Shown one piece after another: positions 21,760 to 33,540 of a stretch of 64,000 bases of DNA; positions within the stretch are counted from its first letter, which is position 1; every line of letters starts with the position of its first letter. The notes below the pieces were generated by a model. It had not been told where the DNA came from, made no database searches, and worked only from the letters and a program-made list of their open reading frames with translations. Made by a program: the position numbers and the translations under genes. The stretch spans positions 18,467,701-18,531,700 of the forward strand of contig NC_082684.1 of the NCBI RefSeq assembly GCF_949987515.2, written 5' to 3'. This DNA comes from Delphinus delphis. Its lineage: Eukaryota > Chordata > Mammalia > Artiodactyla > Delphinidae.

Positions 21760-23363
21760 ATATTTTTGCTCAAATTTCCATCTTGACTGACCTGTTCCAG
21801 GGAAATTAATTCATATGACAAAGATAATAGAAGAGGGGGAAGGGGAAAGAGGTAAAAACAACAAGGATTTATCAGTTAATTATGGATAAATTTCTCAAAT
21901 ATAAAAAGCAAACAATTCCTAACTGCTGTCCTTGTTCCAGCTCCTCCCCTTCCTCTCTCTCTCTCTCTCATTCTTACTTTCTCTCTTATAATCATTCTGA
22001 GAAAGAAGAATCCAGTTTTATATGTGTTGGTAATATTTATATCCAACAGGAGTGATTTGTTTTATGAATAGGAGTATAAATGTAATACTCATTTGTTCCT
22101 TTCTATAACAAAACAATCACATTTATTGAGTATTACTTATGTTATAGAAATCATGCCAAGTTTTAGGTATAGGAAGGTAAATTCAATAACATCTGTAGAC
22201 TAAAGGGCATATCTAGCATGTAAAATAAATAATGAATTTAAACAATCCCAAAGTAAATGATAACAGCACAGTAAAAACCTTTAAAAAAAAATTCTGGGAC
22301 AAAGTGTCTCTTGAGAGATTACAATCGGGATATGAACCATCACTCTGCTTATTAAAATAAATGTTCATTCTACTGAGAGGGTCCTTCATAGATACAGGCA
22401 TAAAATGACAATTCACTTCCAGTATGTGCCTCATTCTACTCTGTTTCATCCTGGATGAATGGAGGAGAACCTACATAGAATGGCAGTGCTCTTTAACTTT
22501 GCCTTATGTTTCTAACATGTACTACCTAACGATGAATTAATTTTTAGTATGTGAATGATGGAACTCCTACCTCATCTTATCTTGAAACATATAATGAAAT
22601 AGAAACATATGTTAGCAAGTGTTCAAACACATCAGATAGGCCCATCACTACCAGCATGAACATGTTAACATATCATTATAGAACTATGAAGAACTTTGCA
22701 TTTTAATGAAATTCTTTTACATTGAAGGTTCACAGCCTGAAAAGTTGTCTCTTGTTTAATTGATGCAAGCAAAAAATGGGGCATATGATCTGGAGAAATG
22801 TGGCCATCAGTATCCATATTTTGAGACCCACTGTAAGCTGAGTGTGTCTGTGCTGTTTTCCAGATGAGCACCAGAAGAACTCATTTGGTTAGAACTATTC
22901 TTCATACCACTGTATCTTTCAACTGATCAAATGCCAAGAGACTTGCTGCTTTCAAACCATGTGGGAGCCATATATTGGCAAGGAGACCACAGAAATCTTG
23001 TAGCAGCTGACTAGCAGGCCTTGTTATGGTCTCAAGCTCAGAGAAGTAGGCAAGAGCAAGACCACAGCCAGACACCTTATTTCTGTTTTCTCTATTATCT
23101 TTTCATAAGCCCATATAACAACCAAGTTTTAATACCAAGTACACAATATTACATATTAATTTAAAAGAACTTGAGGGAAATCATATTACACCTCCACAGT
23201 ACATTCCATTTAAGATGCCAAAAGCAAATGCTTTCTCTGTACACTGTTTGCCTCTTTTTGGAAATGGGAGCATGCAAACTGGTTTGCATTTTTATAAAGT
23301 GACTACTTGTGATTGCAGGATTCTCAGAGAGTCAGGATGTAAAGCCCACGCACCATGGGAAAT
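21760..23363. other. Unique sequence, nothing recognised
   Basis: About 1.6 kb without a nameable repeat apart from a short (CT)n near 21955-21970 and a possible L2 or MIR tail near 22120-22180. No gene evidence. Confidence 0.4.
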
Positions 23364-23375
23364 GGACAAGTTCTT

Positions 23376-23589
23376 TTTTTCTTTTTTTTTTTTTTGTGGT
23401 ACGCAGGCCTCTCACTGTTGTGGCCTCTCCCATTGCGGAGCACAGGCTCTGGACGCGCAGGCTCAGTGGCCATGGCTCACGGGCCCAGCCGCTCAGCGGC
23501 ATGTGGGATCTTCCCGGACCGGGGCACAAACCCGTGTCCCCTGCATCGGCAGGAGGACTCTCAACCACTGCGTCACCAGGGAAGCCCCG
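23376..23589 (-). mobile_element. CHR SINE, short form, minus strand
   Basis: Poly-T at the left, GTGGTACGCAGGCCTCTCAC and a GCCACTCAGGG-side head at the right, giving a complete deletion-type copy. The duplication GGACAAGTTCTT lies at 23364-23375 and 23590-23601 and is perfect. Confidence 0.96.
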
Positions 23590-23601
23590 GGACAAGTTCT
23601 T

Positions 23602-24071
23602 ATTATTCAACAATTTATTTTCCCAAGGCTTGCTAATCATTTCATCTATTTAAAATTTGAATCTATTTAAATATAATCTTCCCTTGCAGAATAAAAATAT
23701 AATAGCTCTCCAAACAATTTTCTAAGAAAGAAGAAGCATTGCAAATCAAAGTCATAGTCACATCTTTAAAAAATGTGGGAGGGAAAACTAGGAGCAATCA
23801 TGGCGATTCCATTTCCATTTTATTATTTATTTGTTTTAGTTGATTGATTTTCTCTTACCTCAGCACTATTTGTTTGGCAATGTACTTTATTGTACTTTTC
23901 CAGTAACACTTAGAAGATACAATTATGTAGATTTTATTTTATGAATTCCTTTTTTGGGGGGGGATTGTTGGAGAAGGGACAATGGTCACTATTTCAGTTC
24001 AATTTCACTTCAGAGGAATTAATGGATGAAGAGGCTGTGCATTAAAATACATACACAGCAGATCAGAGGGA
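23602..24071. other. Unique AT-rich sequence
   Basis: Includes a G-run near 23956-23963. No repeat assigned. Confidence 0.4.
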
Positions 24072-24388
24072 GGCTTTATTTATTTGTTTGTTTAAGAATT
24101 TTGAATGGAGTACAGTTGATTTACAATGTTGTATTTGTTCCAGGTGTACAGCAAAGTGAATCAGTTATACATATACATATATCCACTCTTTTTTTAGATT
24201 CTTTTCCCATATAGGTCATTACAGATTATTGGGTAGGGTTCCCTGCACTATACAGTAGGCCTTTATTAGTTAACTATTTTATGTATTGTAGTGTGTATAT
24301 GTCAATCCCAATCTCCCAATTTATCCCTTCCCCCTTTTCCCTGCTGGTAACCATAGGTTTGCTTTAATTTGCTATCTCTGAGTAGTCT
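24072..24388 (-). mobile_element. L1 LINE 3' end, minus strand, 5'-truncated
   Basis: Reverse complement of the cetartiodactyl L1 3' untranslated region: AGTACAGTTGATTTACAATG, GTACAGCAAAGTGAATCAG, TATATCCACTCTTTTTTTAG, CCTGCACTATACAGTAGGCC and TATGTCAATCCCAATCTCCC, in order. There is no coding sequence, so this is a very short 5'-truncated copy. Confidence 0.92.
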
Positions 24389-24554
24389 GGTCATGTACAG
24401 TATAATCATTTTAGTCATTTCATTCAAAACATTCAAAACTTTGGCTCCCAGACAGCTTCTTACTGCTTATGACTGACCACTCAAAACCCATCTCCATTCC
24501 CTTTCAACTCCCCAATCAGCCAGTGATGCAGGGGCTACTAGTGTGTGCAAGCAT

Positions 24555-24850
24555 TATAATCCGGTGAACTAATAGAGTATCTTTAGAGTCACTCAAAATA
24601 ACCGTGCCATGAGGTTAACAATCCTTGGAAGTCTGAATGACCTTGATTGCCTTAATCTTCGAAATAAACTGGGCTGACAGTGAAGGTCACTCTCTATTAG
24701 TTAATGCATTTGGCCATAGTGTGTACGCTCCCCATGCAATTTTCCTATGGTAAAAAGAGAACAGAATTTATGTCAGCCTAAAATTTTGGCGAAATAATCT
24801 CTTTGACTTTAAATCACTCAGATGATTTATTCATGTTATTTAACTCGACA
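24555..24850. other. CpG-retaining unique segment with nuclear-receptor-like sites
   Basis: Six CpGs in about 290 bp (24562, 24603, 24660, 24726, 24790, 24846). TGACCTTGA near 24638 and TGAAGGTCAC near 24679 are half-sites of the kind bound by monomeric nuclear receptors, in opposite orientation about 40 bp apart. Conservation was not tested. Confidence 0.3.
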
Positions 24851-25139
24851 AATATTCACAGATCATCTTCAGCAGACAATGAAGTTTTGACTGATTAGAT
24901 AGAAGTTGACAAATGAATAGTATCAATACAATGGCAAATCTAAATCCATCTGAGACTAGAGAGGAGGAGAATATTTTAAGAAGCTCCTTGTTGAGTTATA
25001 GACTTAAATCATAGTTTGATTATAAATATAGCCTCAAAACCATACCTCTACTCTAAACCATATAAAACATGACACTATTTTTTAAAAGGGAGAATATTCA
25101 AATTCATATGTGTGAATTAAAATCAGATCCAAAATATTT

Positions 25140-25450
25140 TAATCATTATGTAAGATTGTTACTCCTCCCTTTTCCTATTACAGCTGCTTTGGTCCAGATC
25201 CTTATTGTATTTGCAAAACTCTCCTACTCATATCTGTATTTTAAATCTTTTCCCTAGAATTGCCCCTTTCCTTGCCACACATTGCAACAGAGTGGCTTCC
25301 CTAAACTCACTTTGTTTTTTATCCCCCGCTTTGAACTCTTGCCTATAACAAAGTCTAAACTCCTTATTCTGGCCCACATATAATCTGGCCCCTTCTCTTC
25401 CTCATTTTTTACCATTTGCAAACTCATGTATCTGAACTGTTATAGCCTCC
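25140..25450 (+). repeat. L2 LINE fragment
   Basis: CTGCTTTGGTCCAGATCC, GAACTCTTGCCTATAACA, AAGTCTAAACTCCTTATTC and TAATCTGGCCCCTTCTC follow the order of the L2 coding tail on the plus strand. Confidence 0.75.
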
Positions 25451-26860
25451 TACCTACACGTACACAGGCACACACATGTATACACACGGCATGTGTACAT
25501 GCAAACACACGCCCCACAGTAGATGCAGCAACGCCAACACCTGTTACACCAAACTAACGGAGCTGTCTATTTCAACAGCAGAAATCAGAGCCAGCAAGAG
25601 CCAGTGCAGTAGCAGGTGGCCTTTAGGTGGTCAGAACAGGTTTTCTGGTTTATTTTCTGTGAATTTATAGTAACCAGGACTGACGTCTTGGCTGGTAAAT
25701 CTCCCTGAAGTTTTTTGTACGCATTATGGAGACTGGGTGAATGGAATCTAAATAGCGAAAAAGGCCAGTAGAGAATTCAGAATTATTTCATAGGAATATT
25801 AAAGATGTGTATGCAACCTTAATTCTACTTCAGTTTGGTGAAGCTGTAAGAAGAGGTGATTTTCTTTCCATGTTTTTGTGAGGCTTTCTTAGCTGAATAC
25901 AACCTGCTAACATGTGATGGCTTTCCAGAATCTTTCCAAGACAGTAGGAATACCCCTAGTATCTCCTTTATCTCTTCAGCCTCTTTTAGTGACTTGATAA
26001 TTTGACATAATTTAATTGAGTAGGAGGTAATTTGATAAATATCAATTTACTTATGTACTTAGATACTTATTTAAAGACTATGTAGGAATAAGAGTGTTTA
26101 CCAGTTGATTCATGTAAAAATATGTGGGGGGGGATTATAATTGCTTTGCAAAGTATAGTCTAAAAAGTGAAATGTTACTGATATTTTCTAATGCCAGCAA
26201 TGAAATAAGACAATCAAAATAAAGTAGGTACCATACCTTAGGTCTTAGGCTTAAATTATTCTTAAGTGTGTAAAAACCGTTTCTTCTTTTTCTTTTAAAA
26301 GTCAACATTTCCTTTTAGTGTTGGGAAGTCTAACATGAAGAAAATGGTATTTCAAGCATATTGATAAAATGAGTAAGCAAAATTTTAGGGACAAACACCT
26401 TGAAATTTCTATTTTTTAGGATCTCTAATTAAGCAGATTTAGCAATGAACTTTGGGACTCTTAAAAATTGTTTTATGGACATTCTATGGAATTCACCTCA
26501 GCATACACTCATCTGAGGATGGTAACTCCTTTTTTTTTTCATTATTCCTGCATTTATTTATCTAAACCCTAGTGTTTTCTATTCTTGCTTTAAACTTCTT
26601 ATTTCATATCCTGCATAGTCCCACTCATACAGCAGTAAAATCAGGGCCCTTCTTGAGGATCATGGAGTAATTTCAAGCTAGCTGTTTATCAATGAAATGC
26701 AGCAGATAGGAAGAACCCATATCAGTCAGGAATACTTGCAAAACAATTTCAAAATGAACAACTTTTATGAATTTATAATTTTAATACAGTTGACAAAGCT
26801 ATACATGAGAAATATGGGGTTTTTTTTAGTGTTTATTTTATTTTTACTTGTTGACAGTTT
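25451..26860. other. Unique sequence, nothing recognised
   Basis: Contains an imperfect (CA)-rich part near 25455-25512 and a G-run near 26125. No gene evidence over 1.4 kb. Confidence 0.4.
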
Positions 26861-26862
26861 GC

Positions 26863-27141
26863 TTTATTTATTTATTTATGGCTGTGTTGGGTCTTCGTTT
26901 CTGTGCTAGGGCTTTCTCTAGTTGTGGCAAGTGGGGGTCACTCTTCATCACGGTCCGCGGGCCTCTCACTATCGCGGCCTCTCTTGCTGCAGAGCACAGG
27001 CTCCAGATGCGCAGGCTCAGTAATTGTGGCTCACGGGCCCAGTTGCTCCGTGGCATGTGGGATCTTCCCAGACCAGGGCTCGAACCCGTGTCCCCTGCAT
27101 TGGCAGGCAGATTCTCAACCACTGCGCCACCAGGGAAGCCC
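26863..27141 (-). mobile_element. CHR SINE, long form, minus strand
   Basis: TTTATTTATTTATGGCTGTG tail side, GGGCTTTCTCTAGTTGTGG, then the common CHR body ending CCACCAGGGAAGCCC. It is the long form. I could not find a clear target-site duplication, so the insertion is older or its flank has changed. Confidence 0.94.
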
Positions 27142-27878
27142 AAGAAATAGATTTTTAAAAAGAATGACACCTCTATTTTAAATTGGTTTACTAACTTGTG
27201 GGGCAATTGTGTAAGTAATAATTCATATAATTCATATCCTTAAAAAATTCAATAAAACTCACCTCTGCAAAGAATGTTAAGCTCATCATGTAGCAGGAGA
27301 GGCAATATCAGACAGCAGGCCAAAAAATGTCTATCTTGCCTTGTGCCACAAAACCTGATTCCAGGATGAGAACATTACCCAGACTGAGAAGAAAGACCAA
27401 AATGCTTATTATTCCATAGAGCCGTATTGGAGTAGTCTGGCTCTGTGATTAAGACAAAACTCTTCAGAAGAATTGTGGTTGTGGATTTCCATGGCAATGA
27501 GAATTCCAAGAAAGGCAAGAAGGCATTCACCAAAACTCTTAAAAAACCTTCTGCCTTCTTGAAATCACTTCATTTCTTTCTCTGAAAGAGAAAGGAAAAC
27601 GATTCAAAAACAGAATAGTTGTTAGTTTTAAGGAGAAGGTAATATTTAAGATATGTTTAGACCTTCACATGGATGGGATGAAAATTTGGAGGATGAATGG
27701 GTCAGTCTAGGAAAGGGAACACAAATTATAGCCACCAGAGAACCACTTTCTGTCCATTCTCATTCCCCAACTGCTGATGCCAAGTGTTCTGAGGGTCAGA
27801 AACACCTGATTTTTCTTTTTTTAGAAATTTTCATCTGGATTCCAGAAAGGGATTTAGGAATGCTTGTATGCAAGATGG
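27142..27878. other. Unique sequence, nothing firmly recognised
   Basis: Around 27460-27560 the plus strand has a short basic open stretch (FHGNENSKKGKKAFTK) that looks protein-like, but no known family or frame of useful length was recognised. Confidence 0.35.
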
Positions 27879-27943
27879 AAGTAGCAATGTCTCTATACCA
27901 CCCCAGCCACTTTTGCTGGTGGTATAGAGAGACACTGTTACTT
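27879..27943 (+). other. Imperfect 65-nt inverted repeat (pre-miRNA-like hairpin)
   Basis: The arms 27879-27907 and 27915-27943 pair as 26 base pairs including one G-U, with one A-C mismatch, two 2-nt bulges and the 7-nt loop CACTTTT. The core TCTCTATACCACC pairs without error with GGTGGTATAGAGA. Size and shape resemble a small miRNA precursor or the palindromic remnant of a miniature DNA transposon. No known miRNA seed or transposon family was recognised. Confidence 0.6.
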
Positions 27944-28554
27944 AAAATCTCTTTTCAGACAGTCCAATGAAATTATGTCCCCAAACAAACGTTTATCGAT
28001 TCTACTAATACCAAGAGATACCATTAGCAGTTGCTTATGTAGTATAAACTTAGACTTCAAAAAAAAATGCATATGGAAACATGTCTACTTAGAAGAAACC
28101 TAACTGCCTTAATCAAGAGATTAATAGAATAGTGTTTCTGATATATTTTTACTTCTCATAAGTATTTCTTTTTTTTATTTTGGAAAGTCAAGCTTGTAGT
28201 CCTTTATTACTGCACACAACCTTACAACTTGATAAGGAAATATTTAAATTCTGTAGGAAATTTTAAATTGCATTCAACTCTAGAAAACACTTTTGTATAC
28301 TTATTTTGGTGGAAGACAGAAGGGGAAAAAATGGAAGATATACTGTGGATTATGTGGGATATTCAATACAATAAATATTTGTTTAATAGCTTTTTTCTTA
28401 TAAAAATGTAAATTAGTTATTTTTCACATGTGAAAGATAGTATCAAGAAAAAAAAATAATACATCATTTAAATATTAAGAGCTCTGATAAATTAATATGA
28501 AAAAAATGTGCTTAAGGGGTCAAACTACAAATAGGAAAAGAACAGAAGAAAATT
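27944..28554. other. AT-rich unique sequence
   Basis: No repeat or gene recognised before the L1-lineage fragment. Confidence 0.4.
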
Positions 28555-28990
28555 ATTGAAAAAGGAGAAAAACTGTTATGAAAATATTACTAAACTAAAA
28601 GAAGTTTTAGTGACAATAGAATACTATGCTTCATTATTAAACATTCAGCAAAGTTTTAAAAAGTTAATAATCTATAATGGCAGGGAAAGGAGATAGGTAC
28701 TATTATGTACTGCTGGTAGTGATATAAATTCTCTGGGCCTCTCTGGAAAGCAATTTGAAGTGTTCACTAAAAGCTTAAAAAGAGATTCATACCCTTTAAA
28801 TCAGTAATTGTATTTCTAGGAATCTGTATTGAAGAAATGGCTAGAAATGTGAACAGACATTTATGTAAGAATATATTCTTAATAGATATAGTTGTAAAAT
28901 TTTAGAAACATAATAAATATCCAATAATGGAATAATGACTGATAAATTATGGTGTAGCCATATGATGTCAGGTTAGTAGTAAAAAGCATT
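28555..28990 (+). repeat. Old L1-lineage LINE (L1M or HAL1-like) 3' part
   Basis: ACTGCTGGTAGTGATATAAAT, TCTGGAAAGCAATTTGAAG, CATACCCTTTAAATCAGTAA, TTTCTAGGAATCTGTATTG, AAATATCCAATAATGGAAT and TAAATTATGGTGTAGCCAT follow the order of the ORF2 end and 3' end of L1-lineage elements. No frame survives. Confidence 0.8.
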
Positions 28991-29086
28991 TTAAAAAATA
29001 ATTTAATAATTCAACTTGTCACTTCTATCTTTACAGTTGGAAGCAGTCTTAAGAAAGCAAACTGTAGCATATGTAGTCTTTCTTAG

Positions 29087-29089
<3 letters not shown>

Positions 29090-29130
<41 letters not shown>
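29090..29130 (+). repeat. (GA)n microsatellite
   Basis: About 20 GA units with one GGG interruption. Confidence 0.95.
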
Positions 29131-29193
29131 AACACACAGACAGATTCCAAAGTGCAGTACCTTCCTTGAGGAAGAATAAAAAAGAATAAGTGC

Positions 29194-29403
29194 GGGCTTC
29201 CCTGGTGGCGCAGTGCTTGAGAGTTCGCCTACCGATGCAGGGGACACGGGTTCGTGCCCCGGTCCGGGAAGATCCCACATGCCGCGGAGTGGCTGGGCGC
29301 GTGAGCCATGGCCGCTGGGCCTGCGCATCCGGAGCCTGTGCTCCGCAAAGGGAGAGGCCACAGCAGTGAGAGGCCCGCGTACCACAAAAAAAAAAAAAAA
29401 AAA
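29194..29403 (+). mobile_element. CHR SINE, short form
   Basis: Head GGGCTTCCCTGGTGGCGC, deletion-type body and a pure A tail. The perfect 14-bp duplication AAAAGAATAAGTGC lies at 29180-29193 and 29404-29417. Many CpGs survive, which suggests a recent insertion. The 157-codon minus-strand frame across it is a read-through of the element plus the (GA)n. Confidence 0.97.
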
Positions 29404-29549
29404 AAAAGAATAAGTGCACTTTTCTGAAGAATGTTATCCCTCCTAGAGAATCCCTCAGTGAGAGAACTATTTGCACAGGAGGCCCAAGAGGATTTCTTGA
29501 AGGGAAGGTACAGAAATCTCAATTTTTTCCTCCCAGGATTCCAAGATCA

Positions 29550-30077
29550 TGTATTAGCTATCTATTGCTGCGTAAAAAAAGGCTTCCCCAGACTTAGTGG
29601 CATAAAACCACCACCGTTTCAGTTGCCCACAATTCTCTGGTAGCAGTTTGGGCTGGGATTAGCTGAGCTGTTCCACTGGTCTCACCTGGAATCCCCAATG
29701 TGGCTATAGTCACTGGGGACTGGAGAGTTAGGATGTCCTTGTACACAGATTTGCAGTTTTGGCCGGTTGGCCAGCTGGGCTTCTCTCTCCATATGCTCTC
29801 TCATCACCAAGAATGCAAGCTCAGCCTCCTTCACATAATAGATGGAAACACCAGGGGTCTAATTATGGAAGATTCAAAGCCCCCTGAGGCCTTGCTGGAA
29901 AGGCACAAAACCTTGCTTCCACTATATTCAGTTCGCCAAACTGCACAGGGCCAGCCACATTCTAAGGCAGGAGAAATAGTGTCCATCTCTTGAAGGAAGA
30001 GTCACAAAATCATATTGTAAAGGGCATGCATACAGGGATGGAAGGAACTATTGCACCTGTCTTGGCAATCTGCCACA
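29550..30077 (+). mobile_element. ERV-like LTR relic (copy 1 of a family in this window)
   Basis: Begins TGTATTAGCTATCTATTGCTGC and ends GCCACA, the TG...CA ends of an LTR. Internal words CTTAGTGGCATAAAACC, ATATGCTCTCTCATCAC and GGCAGGAGAAATAGTGTCC are collinear with a common mammalian LTR-type repeat. A second copy, in the same orientation, lies at 56916-57688. No retroviral gene is attached. Orientation is given relative to the sequence, not to transcription, and the family name is left open. Confidence 0.65.
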
Positions 30078-30633
30078 AATGGTCAGACCCGTGTTGGTAG
30101 ATGGGCATGGTATTAACGAAGGACCATTGGCTGGAAAGGACCTCGGAGAAAAATTTCGCATTGGCAGAGGAGAAGACCAAACTGGTAATCAGGGCACACC
30201 ACCCCAGCAGTTAACTCTTTTAGGAAAGATAGCTTTGCCCTGAATATGGCTGAGACTTGAAGGTCCCCTGGATTCAGCACTGTGTCTAGATCTGGGGGAA
30301 AAATGATTAAGCATGTTTAGTATCCACTAATGTGCCTATAATCTTGGAAAACTGAGTGTTTGGTAGCAATAGGCACCATGTGGGAATCTGGACAAACAAG
30401 ATTACTCTCACCATGCCAGTGGACCAATATCCACGGAGCCAGACATTCGGCAGGGCCTCTATTGGCAGAGGGCAGTGAACTTATTAGGCTATCCAGTTCT
30501 TTCTCTCTTCACTGGGCTGAGCTAAGTCACTCTTCCTTCCCCACTGCTAATCCTGGTTCTTGAAAATTCAATCAGGGTAAAAAAGATCTTGTGTGAAAGA
30601 CTTTGGACTTCATGCTAATAGCGAATAAATAGG
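30078..30633. other. Unique sequence, nothing recognised
   Basis: No gene or repeat family identified between the LTR relic and the next CHR copy. Confidence 0.4.
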
Positions 30634-30650
30634 AAAGAAAATAAATTGCT

Positions 30651-30870
30651 GGGCTTCCCTGGTGGCGCAGTGGTTGAGAGTCCATCTGCCGATGCAGGGG
30701 ACACGGGTTCGTGCCCCGGTCTGGGAAGATCCCACATGCCGCGGAGGGGCTGGGCCCGTGAGCCATGGCCGCTGAGCCTGCGCATCTGGAGCCTGTGCTC
30801 CGCAACGGGAGAGGCCACAACAGTGAGAGGCCCGCGTACCGCAAAAAAAAAAAAAAAAGAAAAAAAAGAA
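30651..30870 (+). mobile_element. CHR SINE, short form
   Basis: Complete deletion-type copy with an A tail containing scattered G. The 17-bp flanking duplication (30634-30650 and 30871-30887) ends AAATTGCT and has one mismatch. Confidence 0.96.
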
Positions 30871-30884
30871 AAAGAAAAGAAATT

Positions 30885-30998
30885 GCTAACATTTATTAAG
30901 CACTTACCAAAATCAGGTACTCCTCTAACTTTCTTAGAAATACTATCTCATTTGGTCTTCTGAAAACTCCAATGAGGTAGGTATAGTAGCATCACCTC
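30885..30998 (-). repeat. MIR SINE relic 3' half, minus strand
   Basis: TAACATTTATTAAGCACTTACC, CTCATTTGGTCTTCTGAAAAC and CAATGAGGTAGGTATAGTAG are the reverse complement of the MIR 3' end. The CHR copy at 30651 inserted at its edge. Confidence 0.82.
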
Positions 30999-31724
30999 TT
31001 CCATATTCATACGTGCATATGAATATCATACATGTGTATTTAATTGTGTGTTCCTTCCCGCCACATTTCCCATTCTATCATTTTACTATATTGTACAAGA
31101 AAATAGGTCTGGATCTCAGTTCAAGAGAAATTCATGCCCTTCAGGCTCACCCTTGTTTTATAAACAGCACACGGGGGACGTCTGAACCCACTGCTATATA
31201 CTTGACTAGCCTGGGTCCCCATTTTACCTGAAGGTGAAACATTGTAATTACTGCAGAGATGTGCTCATTACTCCATCACTCAATCTCATGCTCTTGCCAA
31301 CTGGCACCAGTGCTGGACAGAGTACTGGGTAGAGGAAACATGGGGGGCTCTGATTTGACTGGGACTCTCTGAATATGTATGCCTTTGTGACACCATCAGT
31401 TGCACTATGCATCCTGTAATTCAAGCATCTGCCTCCTGATTTGATTCCATAGCTCAGGGTTATTGTTTTTTCAAGGCAGCTCCTTAAATCTAAACCAAAC
31501 TGTGCATTGGAAAGCCAGAGTATGCTTTGTAATATGGAAGAAAATTGGCTATACTAACAGTCAAGACAGAGGAGCTGCTGTGAATTTGTTTGGAAGAAGA
31601 CATTGAGATAGCAAGGTATATACAAAAGAATATATTTTATTATTGATGTAAAGGATTTAAGAAGTAATTCTGATATATATGTGCCCTTTAGGGGATAGAT
31701 CCCTCCTATTAAATATGATGCTCC
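30999..31724. other. Unique sequence, nothing recognised
   Basis: No repeat or gene seen. Confidence 0.4.
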
Positions 31725-31865
31725 CTCTGTACTTTTATTATCAATGGACAAATTGAGACTGTGAGAAGTTAACTCATTTGCTGAGGTCACATGGCTCATG
31801 AGGGTTGTGGGAGGATTGAACACGTGCAGAGTCTGACTCCAGAGCCTAAACCATCTGAAATACAT
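31725..31865 (-). repeat. MIR SINE relic, minus strand
   Basis: ATGGACAAATTGAGACTGTG, GAAGTTAACTCATTTGCTG, AGGTCACATGGCTCATGAG and GAGTCTGACTCCAGAGCC are the reverse complement of the MIR core and head. Confidence 0.88.
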
Positions 31866-33038
31866 TTTTTGGAGATAAACTTGACAAGGAATGATAATGG
31901 ATTCAACATTGGCCAGAGCATGAAGAAGAGTGAGTTGTCAAGATGGACTCATCACGGCAACCTCTCCAGGATTGGAAGGGGACCAGGTTGGCAGGAGGAT
32001 GATTTTTATTTGGTCTTGCTGACTTCAAGATAACTTGAAAACATTCAAGTAGGCATTAGGAATTCAGAATTTGACACCTGGAAAGTTTCCTTACAAAGCC
32101 ACAGTTGTTAAATATTATACTTGAGTGCATAAGAAACATTTGGAATGATTTAATAATACCTCTGAATTAACTAGAGTCAAATATGTACTTTTGTGTTAAA
32201 TGCTTAACTTATTTAGCCTTTGAGTTGAACAACTCATGGATTTAAACATGTTCACTGGGTCTTTTGGTACTTTTTTCAGCAATTTTCAAAGTAGATTCAG
32301 TTAGAGAAGAGGCTGAAACTGCTATTTAAACCCTATCAGTGTGAGGTCTGTGTGATAATCTGAATGCTTTTATTTTAGAGGAATTTCACTGTGACCAGTG
32401 TATCATGTGACCAGCATACACATCCTTTCCTTCTAACTCCATCATCACCTCTTGCAAGCTACCCAGTGTTCCCTGATGAATTAACAAGTGACAGGAAATT
32501 CCTTTAAAGAGTGGGGACCCTGTGAGTGCCATTGCCTGACAAGAAACTATCTAAAAAAGAACTGAAAGCTTTGAATCCTGCTGGTTTTGTAGACAGCATT
32601 AGAGAATGGGGAATTGGCCACCACCATGAAAGCTATGAATGATGAATTCTCTGTCTTCATCCTTGCACACATTTCAGTGTTTAATTATATTTTTGTTTAT
32701 TACCGGTGCCTTGTGTATGAATCCTTTACATCCTCTATACTGAAATATTTGAGACATTGGGGCCTAACTTTGGGCTTATTTGGGGAGAGCTAAGACAGAA
32801 ACAAATGTGGGGTTTTAGGATTGATTAGGAAGGCCAGGAAAGTATGGTATTAATCAGTTTGTCTTTCTAAACTTTTTAACTCTTTTCATCAGTAACTTTT
32901 AATCCTGAATTAAGTAAAAGAAACAGCTGAGGTGTATGAAAGAGTCCACTGCAAACAAAAAAATTTGTTTAAACCCAAAAATGAAAATAACCTCCTCACA
33001 AAACAAATACAAAACTTTAATACATAAACACACAAACA
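31866..33038. other. Unique sequence, nothing recognised
   Basis: About 1.2 kb with no assignable repeat and no gene evidence. Confidence 0.4.
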
Positions 33039-33310
33039 CAGGCACACTCATTTTATTGTGGTTCCCTTTTTTGCACTTTGCAGATACTGCATTTTTTATG
33101 AATTGAAGGTTTGTGGCAACTCTGTGTCGAGCAAGTCTATTGGCATCAATTTTTCTGACATTTGCTCACTTTATGTCTCTGTGTCATATTTTGGTAATTC
33201 TCACAATATTTCAAACTTTTTAATTACTATTATATTTGTTATGGTGAGCTCTGATCAGTGATCTTGGATCACTATGACTTGCTGAAGGCTCAGATGATGG
33301 TTAGTATTTT

Positions 33311-33514
33311 GTGTGTGTGTGTGGTACGCGGGCCTCTCACTGCCGTGGCCTCTCCCCTTGCGGAGCACAGGCTCCGGACGTGCAGGCTCAGCGGCCATGG
33401 CTCATGGGCCCAGCCACTCCACAGCATGTGGGATATTCCCAGACTGGGGAACGAACCCGTGTCCCCTGCATCGGCAGGCGAACTCTCAACCACTGCGCCA
33501 CCAGGGAAGCCCCA
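33311..33514 (-). mobile_element. CHR SINE, short form, with (GT)n tail, inside Tigger relic
   Basis: A complete minus-strand deletion-type body. At its tail end (33311-33322) the expected poly-T is a short (GT)n. The target-site duplication ATGGTTAGTATTTT (33297-33310 and 33515-33528) is perfect and lies in Tigger sequence, so the order of events is clear. Confidence 0.96.
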
Positions 33515-33540
33515 ATGGTTAGTATTTTTTAGCAATAAAG

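Noticed and set aside
23215..23670. 151-codon plus-strand open frame
   Set aside because: Its middle is the translation of the minus-strand CHR SINE at 23376-23589; the ends are unique sequence with no domain.
27320..27600. Possible processed pseudogene (basic stretch with KKGKKAFTK)
   Set aside because: No known protein could be recognised, there is no poly-A and no flanking duplication, and the stretch is short.
29003..29476. 157-codon minus-strand open frame, the longest in the window
   Set aside because: It is a read-through of a CHR SINE and a (GA)n microsatellite. The same peptide (RASHCCGLS, GAQAPDAQAQRPWL) appears from every CHR copy.
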